Source: Priestia aryabhattai
Lineage (GTDB): Bacteria > Bacillota > Bacilli > Bacillales > Bacillaceae_H
Assembly (NCBI RefSeq): GCF_023715685.1
Contig: NZ_JAMBOQ010000002.1
Span: 1,054,001 to 1,118,000 of the forward strand
Direction: 5' to 3'
DNA length: 64,000 nt
Positions 8,617 to 16,863 of the stretch are shown piece by piece (positions within the stretch are counted from its first letter, which is position 1; each line of letters starts with the position of its first letter). Made by a program: the position numbers and the translations under genes. Below the pieces are notes generated by a model. It made no database searches and had not been told where the DNA came from. It saw only the letters and a list, made by a program, of their open reading frames with translations.

Positions 8617-9912
8617 CTAGTTAATCGAAACTGCTTCTGTAATGACTTCCTCTAGTAAAGACAGCCCTTGATTCAGCACGTCTTCATCAATATTTAGCGG
8701 CAACATTAAACGAATGGTTTGTCCTTTGACTCCGCAGTTCATAATAAGCAGTCTTTTTTCCAGCGCTTTTGATTTAATAACAGGGACATACGCAGCTGCG
8801 GTTTCAACATGAAATTCAATAGCAATCATCATACCGATTCCTCTGACTTCTTTGATGGCAGGTAAATGTCCGATGGAATGCTGAAGGCGTTTAACAATAT
8901 CGGCACCTACTTTTTCACTGCGCTCTACAAGCTTTTCTTCTTCAATGATTGAAATATTAGCTAAAGCAGCTGCACACGATACGGGATTTCCGCCAAAAGT
9001 AGAACCATGTCCAGCGGTTGGCCATTTCTCATGCAGTTCCCGGCTTGCTACAATCGCTCCTAGTGGCATACCACCGGAAAGAGCTTTTGCTAAAACTAAA
9101 ATATCTGGCGTAACTCCAGCGTGTTCTCCCGCAAACATTTTTCCAGTACGCCCAAATCCCGTTTGCACTTCATCAAAAACAAGCAGAATGCCGTAATCAT
9201 TCGCTATGTCTCTCAGTGCGCGTAAAAAGCTAGAAGGAGCAGGATAATAGCCTCCTTCGCCCATGACTGGCTCAATTACAATCGCTGCTACGCGTGAAGG
9301 ATCTACTCGCAGTTCAAACAGCTTTTGCAGCTGATTTAAGCAGTATGCTTCCGCTTCTTCCTCGTCAATATTGGGAAGCTGACTTGGATACGGATAAGGT
9401 GCGTGATATACTTCTCCTAAAATAGGCTCGTAGTAGCTGCGGTATTTAGAGCTTGAAGCCGTAATAGCTGTAGCTCCTAGTGTACGGCCATGAAAAGAAC
9501 CTTCAAAAGCAATAATCGCTGGTCTGCCAGTGGCCGCTTTTGCTAACTTAAGCGCTCCATCAATGGCTTCTGCGCCTGAGTTTGAAAAAAACACCGTATC
9601 TAAGTTTCCTGGCGTAATTTGCGCAAGTTTTTCTGCCAAATTCACAGCTGTTTCGTAGTAGCCGTAATTTAAGCCTAGGTGAAGCAGTTGATCTGCCTGT
9701 TTTTTAATCGCCTCTACCATCTTTTCATGCGTATGGCCCACTGCATTAACGGCTACTCCTGATACAAAATCAATATATTCCGTTCCATCAGCTGTCCAGA
9801 ATTTAGCACCATGAGCTTTTTCAATAACAAGCTCTGTTACTCTTGTCATCACGGGTGATAAATGTTTTTTTCCTTTGATTTGAAGCTCTTCTGTTTTATT
9901 TTGTACTTTCAT
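8617..9912 (-). CDS. Class III PLP aminotransferase, GABA-transaminase-like
   Basis: Protein of about 431 residues with class III (fold type I) motifs: SNSGAEAIDGALKLAK, AFEGSFHGRTLGA, LLVFDEVQTGFGRTG (the PLP-ring aspartate), and LAKALSGGMPLGA with the Schiff-base lysine. Closest in character to 4-aminobutyrate and acetylornithine aminotransferases. The start at 9912 is preferred to the ATG three codons earlier, which overlaps the AAAGG site. In the proposed pathway it removes the amino group of 4-aminobutyrate to give succinate semialdehyde for the adjacent dehydrogenase. Its 5' end overlaps the 3' end of the upstream aminotransferase gene by 17 bases, indicating translational coupling. Confidence 0.85.
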   Translation of the reverse strand: MKVQNKTEELQIKGKKHLSPVMTRVTELVIEKAHGAKFWTADGTEYIDFVSGVAVNAVGHTHEKMVEAIKKQADQLLHLGLNYGYYETAVNLAEKLAQITPGNLDTVFFSNSGAEAIDGALKLAKAATGRPAIIAFEGSFHGRTLGATAITASSSKYRSYYEPILGEVYHAPYPYPSQLPNIDEEEAEAYCLNQLQKLFELRVDPSRVAAIVIEPVMGEGGYYPAPSSFLRALRDIANDYGILLVFDEVQTGFGRTGKMFAGEHAGVTPDILVLAKALSGGMPLGAIVASRELHEKWPTAGHGSTFGGNPVSCAAALANISIIEEEKLVERSEKVGADIVKRLQHSIGHLPAIKEVRGIGMMIAIEFHVETAAAYVPVIKSKALEKRLLIMNCGVKGQTIRLMLPLNIDEDVLNQGLSLLEEVITEAVSIN

Positions 9913-11281
9913 ATGACTCATCCTTTCTCATGTGCTGATGAAAAATAGAAAATGCATTATCTAGCAATCTCACTATTTCCTCAACTTCTGATTTCGTTAT
10001 ATTTAAAGGAGGACTGATAATCATATGCTCTCCTTTATGTCCATCTACAGATCCGGATCCTGGATAAAACACGCCTCCAAGCTCCATACAAATTTCATTG
10101 AGCTTTTCGCTAGCTCCTTCACTTGGGTTGAAAAATACCTGTTGATTGGCATCTTTCATTAGTTCTAATCCGATTAAAAGCCCGCGCCCGCGAATATCGG
10201 AAATATAAGGATGCTTGCGCTGAAGGGCTACTAAACATTCCATTAAATACGCACCTTGAGTTTCTACGTTTTGAAGAATATTCATTTCTTCATACATATC
10301 CAAAGCAGCATGCCCTGCCGCTATTGAAACAGGATGTCCACTGTACGTATAGCCATGAAGAAATTTTCCACTGCTATTTTCTATCAGCCCTTGAATCAGA
10401 CGGTCATGGACAATCATTCCTCCTAAAGGAGCGTAACCTGCTGAAACTCCTTTACCAAACGTTAGGATATCCGGTTCAATTCCGAATTGTTCCACTGCAA
10501 AATCAGTGCCCGTTCTCCCAAAGCCTGTCATGACTTCATCAATAATCAAAAGAATGTCATAGCGGCTACAAAGCTCACGTACTTTTTTAAAGTAATCAAG
10601 CGGAGGTACAACAGCTCCTTGTTGACTTCCTACAATCGGTTCCGCAATAAAAGCTGAAATATTTTCCGGACCAAGCTCTAAAATGGTGCGTTCAATATCG
10701 GTGATGCAGCTCCAGTTTTGCTGTGCCACGCAGTCCTCTTGATCGCGGTTATACGGACAGCGATGACAATACGGAGAATAGACGTGAGCAAAATGTAAAA
10801 GATTAGGTGTATAAGGGTATCGTCTTTTTACATCTCCTCCGGCTGATAGTGCACCTATCGTATTTCCATGATAGGACTGCCACCTTCCAATCACAATTTG
10901 CTTTTGTGTCTTTCCGGCATCTCTGTGATATTGTCTTGCCAACTTTAATGCACTTTCATTTGCTTCTGCTCCTCCTGATGTAAAATAGACTTTGTTTAAA
11001 TGAAAAGGAGCCATTTGACCAATTTTGCCTGCAAGTTTGTGCAAAACATCCGTTTCAAAACGTAATGTATGAACAAACGCCGCTTTTCTTGCCTGCTCAG
11101 CCATCGCCTCGGCTATTTGGGCAATGCCGTGTCCTAAATTTGCCGCCACAGCCCCAGAGCAGCCGTCTAAATACCTTTTTCCTTGTTCATCTATTAAGTA
11201 GCTTCCTTCACCGTGTATAATTATCGGATACTTTTTTGTTAAATCTCTATGAAACACATAGTCTCTTTTTATTTCGTCCAT
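9896..11281 (-). CDS. yodT: YodT-like class III aminotransferase
   Basis: Aminotransferase of 461 residues from the ATG at 11281 ([14 protein letters not shown]). It shares the SGGAEANESALKLARQ, WQSYHGNT, LIIDEVMTGFGRTG and FGKGVSAGYAPLGG motifs with the adenosylmethionine-8-amino-7-oxononanoate and omega-amino-acid group and looks like B. subtilis YodT, the first gene of the kamA operon there. A GGTGG site precedes the chosen start. The beginning of the gene overlaps the thiolase gene by 13 bases. A CHRCPYN...C segment around residues 140-165 is an extra cysteine-bearing insertion. The proposed substrate is N6-acetyl-beta-lysine, giving 3-oxo-6-acetamidohexanoate; this is pathway inference. 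Confidence 0.8.
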   Translation of the reverse strand: MDEIKRDYVFHRDLTKKYPIIIHGEGSYLIDEQGKRYLDGCSGAVAANLGHGIAQIAEAMAEQARKAAFVHTLRFETDVLHKLAGKIGQMAPFHLNKVYFTSGGAEANESALKLARQYHRDAGKTQKQIVIGRWQSYHGNTIGALSAGGDVKRRYPYTPNLLHFAHVYSPYCHRCPYNRDQEDCVAQQNWSCITDIERTILELGPENISAFIAEPIVGSQQGAVVPPLDYFKKVRELCSRYDILLIIDEVMTGFGRTGTDFAVEQFGIEPDILTFGKGVSAGYAPLGGMIVHDRLIQGLIENSSGKFLHGYTYSGHPVSIAAGHAALDMYEEMNILQNVETQGAYLMECLVALQRKHPYISDIRGRGLLIGLELMKDANQQVFFNPSEGASEKLNEICMELGGVFYPGSGSVDGHKGEHMIISPPLNITKSEVEEIVRLLDNAFSIFHQHMRKDESYESTK

Positions 11282-12459
11282 CTTTCCACCACCATTGCCA
11301 TTCCTAAGCCTCCTGCAACGCAAATAGTTGCGAGACCATATCGTCTTTTTTGCTTTTGGAGTTCATGACACAGAGTTGTTATGATTCTTGCTCCGGAGCA
11401 GCCTAAAGGGTGTCCAAGCGCAATCGCTCCTCCGTTTACATTCACTTTTTCTGATGTGATATCCCATTCTCTTAAGCAAGCAATACTTTGAGCAGCAAAT
11501 GCTTCGTTTAATTCAATTAAGTCTATATCACTCAAGTTTAAATCGACTTTATTTAAAGCAATTTGTGAAGCCGAAACAGGGCCAATTCCCATTTCCTTTG
11601 GAGAGACGCCCGTTGCGGCAAACGACACAATCTTTGCCATAGGTGTTAATCCGAGGTGCTCAGCTTTTTCTTCCGACATCAACAGCAGCATTGAAGCGCC
11701 ATCGTTTCTGCCGGATGAGTTGCCGGCTGTCACTGTTCCATTCCTTTGAAAAACTGGCTTAAGCGTACCAAGCTTTTCTTTACTAGTAAGCCGAGGAAAT
11801 TCATCAGTTGCAAAATGCCTGATTCCTTTCTTTCCTTCTTTTACAGGCACAGGGATAATTTCCTCTTCAAACAAATCAAGTTCTATAGCCCGCCTAGCTT
11901 TTTCCTGACTATAAAAAGCAAATTCATCTTGTTCCGTACGGCTAATGCTATACTTTTCAGCGATCCACTCGGCCGTCTGTCCCATTGTAAACGTTCCATA
12001 TAAACTTTCAGGCTGTGATTTTGGCTGACTTTCTGTATTAGAGTCATAGAGTGTTAAATCACCAACGTGAAAACCAAAACGAGTGCCTACCGTATAGTGC
12101 GGTGCTTGAGACATGCTTTCCACTCCTCCGGCTAATACTACTTCGGCTTGACCTGATAAAATAGACATGGCTCCATTCATCACAGCCTGCATGCCCGATC
12201 CGCACTGGCGGTGCACGGTATAAGCTGGAATACGTTCAGAGAATTGGGCTTTCAGCCCAGCTACTCTTGCTATATTAGGAGCATGAGCGCTTTGCTTCGT
12301 TTGTCCGACGATAATTTCATCAACAATTTCTGACGTGTATCCAGCTGAAGACAAATTGTTTTTCATCACAAGAGAGACTAGTTCTTCCGGAAGCGTATCT
12401 GCAAGCGAACCGCCAAACTTTCCAATAGGCGTTCGAAATGCATTTACAATCACTGCCAT
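11269..12459 (-). CDS. Thiolase (acetyl-CoA C-acyltransferase)
   Basis: Thiolase of 396 residues: the nucleophilic cysteine is C86 in [11 protein letters not shown], the NEAFAAQ motif lies near residue 315, the catalytic histidine is in [14 protein letters not shown], and the second cysteine is in [11 protein letters not shown] near the C-terminus. It cleaves or forms 3-oxoacyl-CoA. In this operon it follows the CoA-transferase pair and would split 3-oxo-6-acetamidohexanoyl-CoA into acetyl-CoA and 4-acetamidobutyryl-CoA. The B. subtilis yodT-S-R-Q-P-kamA operon has no thiolase, so this cluster is more complete. It abuts the CoA-transferase B gene with a 1-base overlap. Confidence 0.9.
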   Translation of the reverse strand: MAVIVNAFRTPIGKFGGSLADTLPEELVSLVMKNNLSSAGYTSEIVDEIIVGQTKQSAHAPNIARVAGLKAQFSERIPAYTVHRQCGSGMQAVMNGAMSILSGQAEVVLAGGVESMSQAPHYTVGTRFGFHVGDLTLYDSNTESQPKSQPESLYGTFTMGQTAEWIAEKYSISRTEQDEFAFYSQEKARRAIELDLFEEEIIPVPVKEGKKGIRHFATDEFPRLTSKEKLGTLKPVFQRNGTVTAGNSSGRNDGASMLLLMSEEKAEHLGLTPMAKIVSFAATGVSPKEMGIGPVSASQIALNKVDLNLSDIDLIELNEAFAAQSIACLREWDITSEKVNVNGGAIALGHPLGCSGARIITTLCHELQKQKRRYGLATICVAGGLGMAMVVERWTK

Positions 12460-13121
12460 TATGCCGTCACCTCATTGTCTTTACTAAACAATTTAGAAAC
12501 ATGAAAAGAAGCCTGTGTTTTTTGCTGTATTTCTTCCAAAGAAACACCCGGAGCTGTTTCAAGAAGTTCAAGACCAAGGTCCGTTACCGAAAAGACAGCT
12601 AATTCCGTAATAATCATATCGACTCGCCGCTCTGAAGTAAGCGGATAGGTTAACTTTTTGACTAGCTTTGACTCTCCTTGACTATTCGTATGAAGAGTCG
12701 TAACAATAACTTTTTTTGAGCCTTCTAATAAATCCATTGCTCCACCTACACCAAGAACACTTTTTCCGGGAACAGCCCAGTTCGCAATTCGGCCTGCTTC
12801 ATCTACTTGAAGTACTCCAAGAATGGATACATTTACATGGCCCCCGCGTATCATAGCAAAGGAATCAGCGCTGTTAAAAAATGAGGAGCCTTTCAAAACC
12901 GTGACGGGCAGCTTCCCAGCATTCACAAGTTCTGGATCTACATAAGCTTCTTTAGGAGTAGGCCCAACACCGAGAATCCCGTTTTCTGAATGTAAAAACA
13001 CATGAACATCGGGTGAAATGTAATTAGCAACAAGAGTAGGAATCCCTATCCCTAAGTTCACTACATCTCCGTGACAAAGCTCTTTTGCAGCACGCGCAGC
13101 AATATATTGTTTGACGTTCAT
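12459..13121 (-). CDS. yodR: CoA-transferase subunit B (YodR-like)
   Basis: Protein of 220 residues of the 3-oxoacid CoA-transferase beta family. The SENGILGVGP motif near residues 44-53 holds the catalytic glutamate that forms the glutamyl-CoA intermediate; GNLGIGIP-type residues (VNLGIGIPTLVANYI) come before it. It pairs with the subunit A gene immediately upstream (1-base gap). Family members move CoA between short acids such as succinyl-CoA and acetoacetate. Here the expected acceptor is the 3-oxo acid produced by the YodT-like aminotransferase. The strict gene coupling makes the heteromer call firm; the substrate is inferred. Confidence 0.88.
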   Translation of the reverse strand: MNVKQYIAARAAKELCHGDVVNLGIGIPTLVANYISPDVHVFLHSENGILGVGPTPKEAYVDPELVNAGKLPVTVLKGSSFFNSADSFAMIRGGHVNVSILGVLQVDEAGRIANWAVPGKSVLGVGGAMDLLEGSKKVIVTTLHTNSQGESKLVKKLTYPLTSERRVDMIITELAVFSVTDLGLELLETAPGVSLEEIQQKTQASFHVSKLFSKDNEVTA

Positions 13122-13122
13122 C

Positions 13123-13779
13123 TTATTTTTCTCCTTTCATTACAATATAGGTAACGTATAAATGAGGAGTTACAATTTCTTCAGGAGAAATCTGTCCAAC
13201 TTCAACCACTTCTTCTACTTCTGCAATCACTATATCAGCGGCCGTTGCCATCATTGGATTAAAGTTTCTTGCTGATTTGCTGTAAATAAGATTTCCGAGT
13301 CGATCTGCTTTTTTAGCTTTTATAAGAGCTACATCTGCGTGCAGTGATTCTTGCAAAACATATTTCTTTCCTTTTAACACTCGTTCTTCTTTTCCTTCAG
13401 CCAGCTGGGTTCCTACGCTCACAGGCGTGTAAAATCCTCCGATGCCTGCGCCTCCTGCTCTAATAGCCTCAGACATTGTTCCTTGCGGGATGAGCTCCAC
13501 TTGAAGTTCTTGTTTTTGATAAGCATGTACAACTTCTGGGTTGGAAGTAAAATAAGATCCTATAGCTTTTTTGACTTGTTTTTTTTGAACTAATACACCT
13601 AATCCTTTTCCAGGTTCGCCGAGGTTATTACTAATAATCTCTAAATTTTTAAGGTTTGATTTGGCAATCGCTTCAATGAGACTAAGCGGGCTTCCAACAA
13701 GACCAAATCCACCTACCATAATGCGTGCGCCATCTGTTATTTTTCCTACTGCTTCTTCGCGCGTGATGATTTTGTTCAT
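13123..13779 (-). CDS. yodS: CoA-transferase subunit A (YodS-like)
   Basis: Protein of 218 residues with the subunit A signature: GGFGLVGSPLSLIEAI near the N-terminus (GGFGxxGxP CoA-binding motif), NNLGEPGKGLG near residue 50, and GGAGIGGFYTPVSVGT near residue 108. It forms the first of a tight run of genes (A, B, thiolase, aminotransferases). GGAGG lies 8 bases before the ATG. Upstream are 180 bases with a large hairpin (13824-13910), so expression could be attenuated or restarted here. Confidence 0.88.
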   Translation of the reverse strand: MNKIITREEAVGKITDGARIMVGGFGLVGSPLSLIEAIAKSNLKNLEIISNNLGEPGKGLGVLVQKKQVKKAIGSYFTSNPEVVHAYQKQELQVELIPQGTMSEAIRAGGAGIGGFYTPVSVGTQLAEGKEERVLKGKKYVLQESLHADVALIKAKKADRLGNLIYSKSARNFNPMMATAADIVIAEVEEVVEVGQISPEEIVTPHLYVTYIVMKGEK

Positions 13780-13823
13780 TTTGTTTCCTCCTTTTCTTTT
13801 TATATTTCACAGCGCTTTACACG

Positions 13824-13910
13824 AAAAAAACCAAGCAGGACACAATGACTCCAAAAAGAAACAGGAATGTCCCCGACTCTTTGTAAAGTGTGTGTGTCTG
13901 CTTGGTTTTA
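13824..13910 (-). promoter_or_regulatory. Long hairpin with T tract before the CoA-transferase genes
   Basis: Seen directly: arms AAAACCAAGCAG-ACACA and TGTGTCCTGCTTGGTTTT pair over about 17 bases with one bulge, enclose a loop of about 50 bases and end on the minus strand in seven T residues. It lies after the DUF3870 stop and before the yodS-like start. It can be read as the terminator of the DUF3870 gene, as an attenuator controlling entry into the catabolic genes, or as a small mobile hairpin. No T-box or other riboswitch core that I know is recognisable in the loop. Confidence 0.55.
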
Positions 13911-13958
13911 ATAAGACCATGAAAAGAGGTTGTCTTCTCACTTTATTCTAACCAAACG

Positions 13959-14288
13959 CTATGTAATTTTTTGATTCACATTATCCCAGTAACGTTGGAT
14001 TGCAGCCTGAAGCGCTACGATAATCGCCTGTTGAGATGGAGCAAAATAATAATTTTGAATACGTTCAATAAGAGGTTCAATTCCATCTGCAAGGCAGTAA
14101 CCAATAAGCAGCTTCCGGAAAAAATTTTGCGTCAGCTCCGTAATAAACGTAAACTCAGCATTTACAATTTTATGCTCTGTCAGATCCACTTCTAGTACAA
14201 TTCCCGCATGCTTATACATTTCATACATGGAAGTTCCCTGTGGAGCTTTTGCATATCCTGTCACAATGACTGTATTCAGTATTTGCAT
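13959..14288 (-). CDS. DUF3870 family protein
   Basis: Protein of about 109 residues beginning MQILNTVIVTGYAKAPQGTSMYEMYKH, the characteristic DUF3870 opening, followed by a conserved VTELTQNFFRKLLIGYCL segment and a YYFAPSQQAIIVALQAA helix. Family function is unknown. The start at 14288 is chosen because AGGAG lies about 10 bases upstream and the longer frame starts outside the conserved region. It sits between the ferredoxin gene and the CoA-transferase genes and may be a small regulatory or accessory subunit of the lysine pathway; this is only suggested by position. Confidence 0.75.
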   Translation of the reverse strand: MQILNTVIVTGYAKAPQGTSMYEMYKHAGIVLEVDLTEHKIVNAEFTFITELTQNFFRKLLIGYCLADGIEPLIERIQNYYFAPSQQAIIVALQAAIQRYWDNVNQKIT

Positions 14289-14386
14289 GCCCCTTAATCT
14301 CCTTTTAAAAACTATTTGGTTAATTCGCACTTTCACATGAATAATTCTGAAAGATCAAATGAGATTCTCTCATATGCTTTTAGTTA

Positions 14387-14400
14387 TGTAAGTGCTTTCA
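14387..14400 (-). promoter_or_regulatory. Candidate CcpA cre site before the DUF3870 gene
   Basis: TGTAAGTGCTTTCA matches the Bacillus cre consensus TGWAARCGYTTWCA at 13 of 14 positions; only the central C is T. It lies about 100 bases upstream of the DUF3870 start, in the only sizeable gap between the ferredoxin and the catabolic genes. CcpA repression of a carbon/nitrogen catabolic unit would be expected; binding is not shown. Confidence 0.45.
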
Positions 14401-14501
14401 TTTTTAAAAAGATATGTTCTTACACAACTAACATTTCGCCTTTTCTAGACAAAATCCTTCTTTTCTTTTTAAAAAGTTTTCTATTTTTTATTTATTCCGA
14501 T

Positions 14502-14777
<276 letters not shown>

Positions 14778-14787
14778 TTATTACTCA

Positions 14788-15678
14788 TTACCAGCCGCGT
14801 TCTTGCATACGATTTTCCGGTAATAACGATGAAATTTCAATCCCTTTCATTGCGCTTCCTAATCCTTTTGACAAGCTTGCAATAAGTTCATAGTCTTGAT
14901 AATGTGTTGTTGCTTCAACAATTGCACGAGCAAATTTTTCAGGGTTGTCTGATTTAAAGATCCCTGAACCAACAAACACACCGTCTGCTCCTAGCTGCAT
15001 CATTAACGCTGCGTCTGCAGGCGTTGCTACACCGCCTGCTGCAAAGTTTACAACCGGTAAACGACCTTCACGTTTAATTTGCAGCAATAACTCATAAGGC
15101 GCACCTAATAGTTTGGCTTCTGTCATTAACTCATCTTCGTCCATACCTACAACTTTACGTACTTGAGCGTTTACTTGGCGCATATGACGCACTGCTTCCA
15201 CGATGTTTCCTGTCCCAGGTTCGCCTTTTGTACGAAGCATTGAAGCACCTTCGCCAATTCGTCTTGCTGCTTCCCCTAAATCACGGCATCCGCATACAAA
15301 TGGAACCGTAAATGTACTTTTGTTAAGGTGGTATTCCTCATCAGCTGGAGTGAGCACTTCACTTTCATCAATGTAGTCTACACCCATTGCTTCTAGCACG
15401 CGTGCTTCAACGATATGGCCGATACGAGCTTTTGCCATAACTGGAATGGATACAGCGTTCATTACTTCTTCAACAATTGTTGGATCTGCCATACGAGACA
15501 CGCCGCCTGCTGCACGGATATCAGCTGGAACACGCTCTAATGCCATAACGGCAACAGCACCTGCTGCTTCTGCAATTTTTGCCTGTTCTGCATTGATAAC
15601 GTCCATGATAACGCCGCCTTTTTGCATTTCCGCCATTCCCCGCTTGACGCGGTCAGTTCCATTTCTTACCATATTCAA
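14788..15678 (-). CDS. pdxS: Pyridoxal 5'-phosphate synthase subunit PdxS
   Basis: Protein of 296 residues nearly identical in pattern to Bacillus Pdx[54 protein letters not shown] with the substrate-binding lysine, [19 protein letters not shown], and the C-terminal MQERGW. PdxS builds PLP from ribose 5-phosphate, glyceraldehyde 3-phosphate and ammonia supplied by the glutaminase PdxT. No pdxT follows; a ferredoxin gene does. This may therefore be a second pdxS copy serving the PLP-rich lysine pathway (KamA and two aminotransferases). A sigma-54-like promoter precedes it. Confidence 0.95.
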   Translation of the reverse strand: MNMVRNGTDRVKRGMAEMQKGGVIMDVINAEQAKIAEAAGAVAVMALERVPADIRAAGGVSRMADPTIVEEVMNAVSIPVMAKARIGHIVEARVLEAMGVDYIDESEVLTPADEEYHLNKSTFTVPFVCGCRDLGEAARRIGEGASMLRTKGEPGTGNIVEAVRHMRQVNAQVRKVVGMDEDELMTEAKLLGAPYELLLQIKREGRLPVVNFAAGGVATPADAALMMQLGADGVFVGSGIFKSDNPEKFARAIVEATTHYQDYELIASLSKGLGSAMKGIEISSLLPENRMQERGW

Positions 15679-15707
15679 TTCCTCCTTTATATGTTCAAAT
15701 ACTTATT

Positions 15708-15724
15708 ATGCAACTTCCATGCCA
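15708..15724 (-). promoter_or_regulatory. Candidate sigma-54 (SigL) promoter of pdxS
   Basis: On the minus strand TGGCAT-GGAAG-TTGCAT matches the sigma-54 -24/-12 consensus TGGCAC-N5-TTGCW at all but one position, with the invariant GG and GC exactly 10 bases apart. It ends about 30 bases before the pdxS ATG, leaving a short leader that contains the ribosome binding site. The inverted repeats upstream (15767-15803) would be natural activator sites. No sigma-54 activator gene is present in the window. Confidence 0.6.
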
Positions 15725-15766
15725 GTGTTAAAATATAGAAGAAATTAGTAAAAAGCATTGATTTTT

Positions 15767-15803
15767 ATGCCAAATTATTAAGCGGTTTCTAAAAATTTGG
15801 CAT
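15767..15803. promoter_or_regulatory. Inverted repeat, candidate activator or repressor site before pdxS
   Basis: Perfect 10-base arms ATGCCAAATT (15767-15776) and AATTTGGCAT (15794-15803) separated by 17 bases; a further GCCAA copy follows at about 15810. They lie 45-80 bases upstream of the sigma-54-like promoter, the usual place for an enhancer-binding activator. A MocR/PdxR-type vitamin B6 operator is an alternative. Confidence 0.45.
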
Positions 15804-15820
15804 ATAAAAGCCAATTTTTT

Positions 15821-15867
15821 AAAACAAAACAGCTCCCATCCCTATTAGAGACGGAAGCTGTTTTGTT
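15821..15867 (-). terminator. Terminator of the fatty-acid operon
   Basis: Inverted repeat AACAAAACAGCT / AGCTGTTTTGTT overlapping the stop codon of the quinone oxidoreductase gene, followed on the minus strand by a T-rich stretch. It ends the 13-gene acyl-CoA operon before the pdxS promoter. Confidence 0.75.
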
Positions 15868-16849
15868 AAGGAACTAACACTAATTTCCCGGTCGTTTTTC
15901 TTCCTTGAAGCAGACGATGTACATCTGCCGCTTCATCAAGTGAAAATGTGCCGCCCAGCATCAATTTTAACCGACCAGAATTTACGTAGTTTAATAGCTC
16001 ATGCAGGCTTTCCTGATAAAGCGTTGGTTTTGTCATCATTTGAGGTAAGAAAAAACCGAGAACCGATTGATTTTTTTCCATCAGGCGGGCTGGGTTTAAT
16101 TTTACAGGTTTTCCGCTAGCCATTCCGTAAAAAATGAGGCGCCCAAATGGTGCAAGACATTGAAGGGATTCATAGAATATATGCCCCCCTACCATTTCTA
16201 AAATAATATCGGCTCCTTTTCCTTCCGTTACTTCTAAAATTTGTTTCTCCCAACCCGTTTCTGTATAGTTAATCACTTCGTCAGCCCCGAGATTTTTTGC
16301 AAGCTCAAGCTTTTCTTTGGAGCTCGCTGTAGCAATGACTTTTCCAGCTCCAAAAATTTTGGCAAGCTGGACAGCTAAGGTTCCAACACCGCCTGCTGCC
16401 GCATGAACGATGACGGTTTCTCCTTTTTCAAGACGACCCATTGTTTTTAAAATATGATAAGCCGTTAGTCCTTGAAGAGGCAAAGCAACTGCTTGTGTTA
16501 AATCCACATCGTCCGGCAAAGGAATGAGGCCTCTTGAATCTGCCAGCGTGTACTCAGCGTAGCCTGTTGCTCGATTAGATCCTAGCAACGTCACAACTTT
16601 TGTACCTACTTTTATCCCTTTTACGTCCTCACCTACTTCGACCACTTCTCCCGCAACTTCAGAACCTGGAATAAAAGGGAGCGGTGTTTCTACTACATAG
16701 GCTCCTTCACGCCGCGCAGCATCGGCGTAATTAACTCCAATTGCAGCAACTTTAATGAGTACATCTTTCTTTTTTGGTATAGGGCGTGCAATATCGATAA
16801 CTTGAAGAACATCAGGTCCTCCGTACTGCGTAAATTGAATGGCTTTCAT
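15866..16849 (-). CDS. Quinone oxidoreductase-like MDR dehydrogenase
   Basis: Protein of 327 residues of the zinc-independent medium-chain dehydrogenase/reductase family (NADPH:quinone oxidoreductase, QOR). It shows PGSEVAGEVVEVG near residue 63, LTAYHILK near 130 and the nucleotide-binding HAAAGGVGTLAVQLAK near 150. The structural-zinc cysteines of alcohol dehydrogenases are absent. Last gene of the acyl-CoA operon, 14 bases after the enoyl-CoA hydratase gene. A role in reducing an enoyl or quinone intermediate fits, but the substrate is unknown. Confidence 0.85.
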   Translation of the reverse strand: MKAIQFTQYGGPDVLQVIDIARPIPKKKDVLIKVAAIGVNYADAARREGAYVVETPLPFIPGSEVAGEVVEVGEDVKGIKVGTKVVTLLGSNRATGYAEYTLADSRGLIPLPDDVDLTQAVALPLQGLTAYHILKTMGRLEKGETVIVHAAAGGVGTLAVQLAKIFGAGKVIATASSKEKLELAKNLGADEVINYTETGWEKQILEVTEGKGADIILEMVGGHIFYESLQCLAPFGRLIFYGMASGKPVKLNPARLMEKNQSVLGFFLPQMMTKPTLYQESLHELLNYVNSGRLKLMLGGTFSLDEAADVHRLLQGRKTTGKLVLVP

Positions 16850-16863
16850 CGTATATCCCCCTC

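Noticed and set aside
13804..13820. cre-like sequence TGTAAAGCGCTGTGA before the CoA-transferase genes
   Set aside because: Only the central part fits the consensus; several outer positions differ, so weaker than the site at 14387.
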